The notes under the pieces are model-generated. The model was given only the letters and a program-made list of their open reading frames with translations, was not told the origin of the DNA and did not search any database. Below, piece after piece: positions 58,601 to 64,000 of a DNA stretch of 64,000 nucleotides. The stretch is taken from the NCBI RefSeq assembly GCF_029227915.1, contig NC_079877.1:17222851-17286850 (forward strand). The letters run 5' to 3'. Source of the DNA: Hydractinia symbiolongicarpus. Its lineage: Eukaryota > Cnidaria > Hydrozoa > Anthoathecata > Hydractiniidae. Position 1 is the stretch's first letter. Every line of letters begins with the position of its first letter. A program made the translations under genes and the position numbers.

Positions 58601-61287
58601 TCTTAGTGGCATTATCATCTGATAATCTTGTGGGCTCTGGTGCAGAGGACATGCGAACATGAAAGGGTTGAATTGGGCGTTTAGTTAAAGAGCCCGATAG
58701 TTCTCCTTTGTGTAGCGGTTTTGTGACAGTTAAAGGTGTATCCGTAAAGTTTTCTGGTGACAGACGGTTTTTACCCAAAATTGTACTACTGACTAAACCA
58801 TTGTTCTCTTCGGCAGTGCTAGCGTCTTTTTTATTAACACTTTTCAATAAGTACGAGTGACTTTCCACCGCCGACTTTGGCCTCACTTTTCTTGGTTTTA
58901 TAACAACGTCAGAAGCGCTAGTCGTTGTCTCCTGAGTTAAAAAGGGAGAGTCGAACTGCTGTCCCATCAGAGGTGAAGAAAGTCTTTTGCTCGGACTTCT
59001 GTTTTGAAGTTTTAGTTTTCTACGTCGTGGAAAGGTGTTCCCCTTGTCAGCAGAATAGTAATAATAGTTGACTGGCGTAGGTGTGTCATGCATCAATTCA
59101 CCTCCATCATCCGTGTAAATGTGTTCTTCATCTCTTGTCGTATACAGAGACTTTTTACTTACAAGTTGATCTAGCCGAGGACTATAACGACGACGCATCA
59201 AATTCGGCGAGTAATACCTTTTTCGGTCAATCCTTCCAAACTTGAAATTATCCAAAGATTTATCTTGGAAGGTTTGAATATGTTCCTCGGACCTATACCT
59301 TGGGAAGTAATCGGTAGAGTTCCATTCCTCGGGGTACACTGGCGAACTATAAGTTTCTACCGCGCTGCTCGATCTCAGCGACGACCACGAGTCTTCGTCC
59401 GGTGGAGGTTGGCGTGAACACTCGTGTTGGTGGACCAGCCACTTTTGCACGCGTTCAAAACTCTTTTCTTGCTCCAAAACAACGTTGTGACGCAATGAGT
59501 TCGTTGCAGCGAAGTATTGGTAATCAAACACCGGTCTAAAACAGGAATAACGTACGTGAGAAGGTATTAAAAATAACACGAGTGTCGTGGTCACATTACT
59601 TAACGCAAAGCCCTACTTAACAAGTACCCGTCTATAAACACCAACAAAAACACTTTCTATGCTCTTACGTTTGCTGTACGACCGAAAAAACTTTTAACAC
59701 ATCGAAACTTCAGCACAAGCGAAAGGAGTGAACTCTCAAGTTAAACATTATAATAGCTACGTATAGGGAAAAAATTACTTGCAAAATAGTCTAACCGCTT
59801 ATCGGTCGTTCTTTGCGCAAAACCAACAAAACTTCTTATAACTTCTGTTTTAACAGACTGGAGTTTAATCTTTTACTTAGCTGCAGAATATTTAATTTTT
59901 TCTCTCATACAAAAGCCATGCATGTGTATAATTTTTTTTCCATCTAATTGGATTTAAAGCTTAAAAAAATCTCCGCGATGGAGTGTTATTTTAATTGAAA
60001 TGATGAAGTGTTTATTCTAATTGAAAATGATATGAATGAACCCTTCAAAGGACACATTGTCAGTGCTGAATGGGGATGATTGAAACATATAACGTCGTAT
60101 TTCGTATGGTAAATCATTTTAAGAATAACTCTAGCTTAAAAGATCATGTAAATGTATCTGGGTCCCATTCTTTAATTAGAAGGAACACACCAACGCAACT
60201 CAATGTTTTGACTTTTTGTAAAAAAACTGTCACACAAAAGATAAAAATCCAAGTCATAATGCTAATTTAGATGTACGTTTTAGATCTCCACAAAAATTTA
60301 AAATAGGGTTGTAAAATTTTAAAAAAAGGTTTATAAAATGTATTCCCAACACAGCGTACATATTTTCACCCAGATCACATGAAAAAATATTACAATAAGG
60401 CATACTATTTGAATCTGGCGAATGATAAACTAATCAAAAAACCACACATGTACTCATCAAATGAAAACTTAAAGAGAGACGCAAGTGTCTAATTAAAATT
60501 AATTTAGACAATTAAGAAAGCGCAGACGCATGCATTCTTAGGGAAGTTTGTAAACAAAACTTCAAAGTGAATTTCCACCACTGAAAAAACAATCTGGGAC
60601 AGAACGGAACGGACAAATGTTTATAATTTCACCTTTTACTTATTCGTAACAAAAAAAACCCGAATTAGATGCGAACCTTTCACTACGATAGTCACCAAAT
60701 TATAGTCATGTGGAACCAGTTAAAAAAAGGTATGCACTTACACCTGCTTTGCTTGTTGTTGATAATATTTGTGTGCAATAAGATTTAGAATAGACAAATC
60801 TTGCTCGTCGTACGCTGATGTGTATGCAGATGTTGCCTGCTTGCCTTCCATATCATAAGCTAAAGAAAACATTAAAAATAACAACCAACGAAGTATCACA
60901 TTCAAAGGGTACTTCGAACAAGTGTTGTGTTTAAAAACAATTTGCAAGCGGTAAGCTTACCATAAGATAACCATTTGAAAGTTAATTTAAGTCGAGGCAA
61001 TAACAAACTTCAATTTGACTCAGGCTATAGTATATGCATTACAAGTATCTACAAGTGTTTAAAATGCAACCGTGAATGAACATAGGAAAGAGTGCTATGC
61101 AGTCAATGCATTTAAAGGAGAAACCAGTAATCTCGTTATGTACATTAAATCACTTCCTTAGAATTAAAAATTACGAGTGAAGCTAAATAAAACATTTAAA
61201 CTATGTGTTTCCTTGCACGTGAGTTGATATAACATAAATAATCCAGATGACAGATGACAGCTTATTACCTCTGGATACTTTAAACAT
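55652..61287 (-). CDS. Unrecognised 888-aa protein with C-terminal coiled coil, 4 exons
   Basis: I do not recognise this protein. Exons: 61287-61269 (6 codons, MFKVSR, strong GTAATA donor), 60859-60742, 59535-57250 (one 2.3-kb exon), 55895-55652; 2667 nt, in phase throughout. The N-terminal 90 residues look folded and conserved-like (LSILNLIAHKYYQQQ, FDYQYFAATNSLRHN, RVQKWLVHQHEC). Residues 90-740 are Ser/Arg/Asn-rich and probably disordered, with PxxP stretches (DDPPERPPLP, PNTPHTPRRK). Residues about 740-800 form a charged coiled coil (FEFEHERRKLLKKLEEQKK), and the last exon adds two short helices (VDGILHQLEAWL) and ends in DATSV. No signal peptide or membrane segment. A cytoskeletal or signalling scaffold is a guess. 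The tiny first exon is the least secure part. Confidence 0.82.
56505..57230. repeat. TTCGCGAA-motif element in the last intron of the 888-aa gene
   Basis: Variants of TTTCGCGAAT or TTTCGCGGAT occur about a dozen times in 56530-56730 and 56920-57220, on both sides of a plainer core. This fits a non-autonomous transposon with subterminal repeats. The ends were not determined. Confidence 0.5.
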
Positions 61288-61701
61288 CAAAAGTTAACCT
61301 TTTTGTTGATATTTTGCATGCTCTTAACACAAAGTTGTTGTTGTTGTTTTTTGCTGTGTTTTGTTAACCTATGGACGTTTGCTAGATTTAGAAAAACTGC
61401 AAAAAAAAAACCACTTAAAAAACAACGCACAATGATCTTGCTTCTACATAAATAATAGAATAAGTGAAAGAATCTACACCAACATAAGAACAAAACTTCA
61501 AACTAGTATTCCCTGGTTTGAGGCCAAGCTATTATTCGAACAAGATAATAGTTTAACCTTTGCAGAGTGGCACATATCTGCTAAACAAAGAATTATAAAA
61601 CTTGATAAATGAATACATACAGTATATATATAAAGATTACTATATAACACATTATATAATATAAATATAATCATGAATGAAATCACAAAACAAAAACACA
61701 A

Positions 61702-61836
61702 TTAAGTAAAAAAGAACAAAGAATTTCTAAATTTGAAATTTGAAAAACATGATAATAAACATAAATTAATTTCAACATCGTCTTCTTCTTTGTCCTCGTT
61801 AAGATCATCGTCGTCGTCATCGTAATCATTCTGGAT
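61702..61836 (-). CDS. Candidate acidic terminal exon of a gene continuing upstream
   Basis: An acceptor (CAGTCTAG) at 61837 opens a 44-codon phase-0 frame, IQNDYDDDDDDLNEDKEEDD, then a hydrophobic tail to TAA. Its phase matches the exon at 63776-63622, so both could belong to one gene whose 5' part lies beyond 64000. Acidic repeats arise easily from GAT/GAC microsatellites, so this is tentative. Confidence 0.3.
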   Translation of the reverse strand: MQNDYDDDDDDLNEDKEEDDVEINLCLLSCFSNFKFRNSLFFFT

Positions 61837-62326
61837 CTAGACTGTGTCAGTGATACACTTAAATCCCTCTGCAGCAAGTCTGTCCTTATAACCTCCTACT
61901 AACCCATTCTCGAGTTACTGGGGTTTGCCTCAGAAACTAAAAGTCTTAACACTTTCTAACCCAATTATCCGTCCTCATTCTTTCCAACAGTCCAAACAAA
62001 CACAATCTTTTTACGTGGATAACATCTCTAACGCTAAAAATACCTATCCTGCTTCTTAGCTCTCAATTCTTCCGGTCTCTCACTATTTCAGGTTAAGGTC
62101 AGTATCAGGGTAGCCATAAAAGTTAGATGGAAAAAATGCCCTTAGCAAGGTCAGCTCTTCTTAAATCAGGGCTGGTTTTTCAAAAAAGATTTGTTTATTA
62201 GCTTTGAACCTGACATATTGTGTAAGCTTTTGGACAGTTTTCACTATTGGTTATAATTCAGATGCTTGTAATTCTTGTTTAATTATATAACTTACCTTCC
62301 ATTAAAACATATAGGACACATCAGAC

Positions 62327-62500
62327 TTCAAAGTTTCGCTAATTATGCAAAGCTATGACATCATCAAGTAGCTTTAAAACAAGTAACTGCTGTTATAATG
62401 ACTGAAAAGATTTATACCCCTATATATGCCTTGGTAGCATCTTACAACATATTAATCATTGCTACGTGATGATGTCATGCATAATTAGTAAAACTTTGAA
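62327..62500. mobile_element. 174-bp palindromic MITE
   Basis: About 45-bp inverted arms: TTCAAAGTTTCGCTAATTAT at the left and, reversed, TTCAAAGTTTTACTAATTAT at the right, continuing to GACATCATCA. Confidence 0.7.
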
Positions 62501-63185
62501 CTCCAAAATCTTAGAAAGTGATAAAGGTTTTTTTTAAAAAAAAATAAAGAAATTTACCGGCAACCTTTCAATGTCTTTTATATAAAAGAAATTTGTTTTC
62601 TTAGTTGAAGGTACACTTCAAGGCTTCTTTAGTGAGAGTTTGACCATGAAACCTAAAAAAGGGTCACACATGATTTATATATTATTATATTATTATTAAT
62701 GTATATGTATTTCACTGTTAACTAATATAAATTAGTGCATCAAATCTTCAAAAGTTTATGCTCCTCAAACCTATTGTTTATATTTCAACAAATAACTTTT
62801 TCACACTTAAATAAGGTATCACTTTTACAAAAAAGTCCCAGAAACACGAAAAGTTATTTCTCACTGACCTTAATTCTTATGCATCTCACATCAAAATAAA
62901 AACGTCATGGAATTGAGAAAATTAAATTACATAACATTTTGCTTTTGAATGTTTGGCTTTATGCTTAATTCCACACCAAACATATGCCCTGTTTACCCAC
63001 ATTTTTGGTGTAGCTATAGGCAAGGTCATTTAGTTATGTAGTAGCAGGATGTATTTGGAGCTGTTTGTTTAAATAACCACATAAAATGACAACAAAATGA
63101 ACATAAAATGACTACACTAGATATCCTGATAGCTATCTGAATGTAACAAAAGATGTTAAATAAATATTATGGCCGTCATTAAAAA

Positions 63186-63566
63186 TATGTTGTGTTCGCG
63201 TCCTCCGACCGACCCACTTTTGGTAATAAAAACACAAGTCGGTAAGTCGGAAAAAAAACGGAAAAAAATTTTGCGAGATATTTTTCAAAAAGAAAATTTT
63301 TTTCACCAGAACTTATTTATGCAATATTGACAAAAACTCGCGAAAATTAATTTCTGTAGAAATTAATTCCTTTAGGGCACTCCTGTGGCTATTGACAGTT
63401 TACAAGGCGGCGAAAAATGTTCTACAAACAATGTCGAGTGGTGCTATACTGTTTTGGCCCTGGGAACGAATTTGCTTGCTCCAATATAAAAATCCCAGTA
63501 AAAAATATGCCCAACCACCCGCCCAACTCATTTTTGCTGGGTCTTCAGGACGCTAACACAACATAT
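63186..63566. mobile_element. 381-bp MITE with TATGTTGTGTT inverted ends
   Basis: Left TATGTTGTGTTCGCGTCCT and reversed right TATGTTGTGTTAGCGTCCT, flanked by TA. The interior has CGACCGACCCAC and poly-A/T runs. A related CGACCGACCCA stretch lies at 63937-63947. Confidence 0.65.
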
Positions 63567-63621
63567 ATTTTGATGGTGGCCTAGCTAGCTATATTTAATA
63601 GCTAGCTATAAACATCGTCAC

Positions 63622-63776
63622 CTTTTCTCTTTCTTCATACGCAGCCAGCTCGCTACCTTTGGTACTTTGCTTTAGTGTAATAAGATTTTTAACTACGGTC
63701 TCATCAATAATGTTGTTAATAAATGACGACAACTTAAAGTGACCTTTAGTTTCAAATATTTCTTTTTTTAAATCAT
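63622..63776 (-). CDS. Internal exon of an unrecognised gene leaving the window
   Basis: A 155-nt open exon between a TTTTAAG acceptor and a GTGACG donor, phase 1 in, phase 0 out. The 51-residue translation is amphipathic and compositionally protein-like: DLKKEIFETKGHFKLSSFI, NNIIDETVVKNLITLK, then ELAAYEEREK. It has no Met and was found by splice-site reading. I do not recognise the family. Upstream exons would lie above 64000; a possible last exon is at 61702-61836. Confidence 0.5.
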
Positions 63777-64000
63777 CTTAAAAGATGATGTCACTCTATG
63801 CAATAATAAATTACGAGTTCAAATAGAATAATAAAATAATAAATTCAACGAAATCTTATTACCTGGGTACGGGCAGTCGGAACTTAAAACACAGCAAATG
63901 GGTAAGTTCATAAAAAATTTTGATTGCCACACACGACCGACCCAGCAGCCATCTTAAAAAAATCTGGCTCGTTTTACAAAAAAGAACAAAAAGATGGCGG

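Noticed and set aside
62601-62652. Short minus-strand exon-like segment ending in TAA after a good acceptor
   Set aside because: Its phase does not fit the exon at 63622-63776 and nothing else supports it.

Overview
The window is an AT-rich stretch of a metazoan nuclear genome, most likely a cnidarian (possibly a hydrozoan; that placement is inference). The reasons are spliced genes with GT-AG introns, clear animal orthologues (U2SURP, AMMECR1, MPPED, CLNS1A), and a dense load of decayed LINE, copia and piggyBac elements plus many short inverted-repeat elements. I read splice junctions by eye. Every complete gene model below keeps frame through all of its junctions.

Layout. 1-4292 holds repeats only. 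4293-18349 (minus) is a complete 24-exon U2SURP/SR140 gene (1015 codons) with a nearly intact copia retrotransposon in one intron and a TTAA-flanked MITE in another. 18350-23329 holds repeats and a LINE fragment. 23330-32454 (minus) is a 5-exon AMMECR1 gene whose large third intron carries a decayed CR1/L2-like LINE. AMMECR1 is head-to-head, 311 bp apart, with the single-exon MPPED-type phosphodiesterase gene at 32766-33626 (plus). 35892-38404 (minus) is a 6-exon CLNS1A (pICln) gene. 39613-54687 (minus) is a gene I cannot match to a named family: five consecutive exons each encode one RFX-like winged-helix module, every module boundary splits a codon in phase 2 (Trp at four of them), and the protein ends in a coiled coil. 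Its long first intron holds a decayed piggyBac element with intact TTAA ends. 55652-61287 (minus) is a 4-exon gene for an unrecognised 888-residue, largely disordered protein with a C-terminal coiled coil. 61702-63776 (minus) holds exons of a further gene that leaves the window.

How the genes relate. U2SURP (17S U2 snRNP) and CLNS1A (Sm-protein chaperone of the methylosome) both serve snRNP biology, but nothing shows that the neighbourhood is functionally organised. AMMECR1 and MPPED probably share a bidirectional promoter.

The best candidate for an undescribed system is the tandem RFX-like winged-helix gene. It looks like one DNA-binding fold multiplied by symmetric exon duplication and then diverged, especially in the basic wing.
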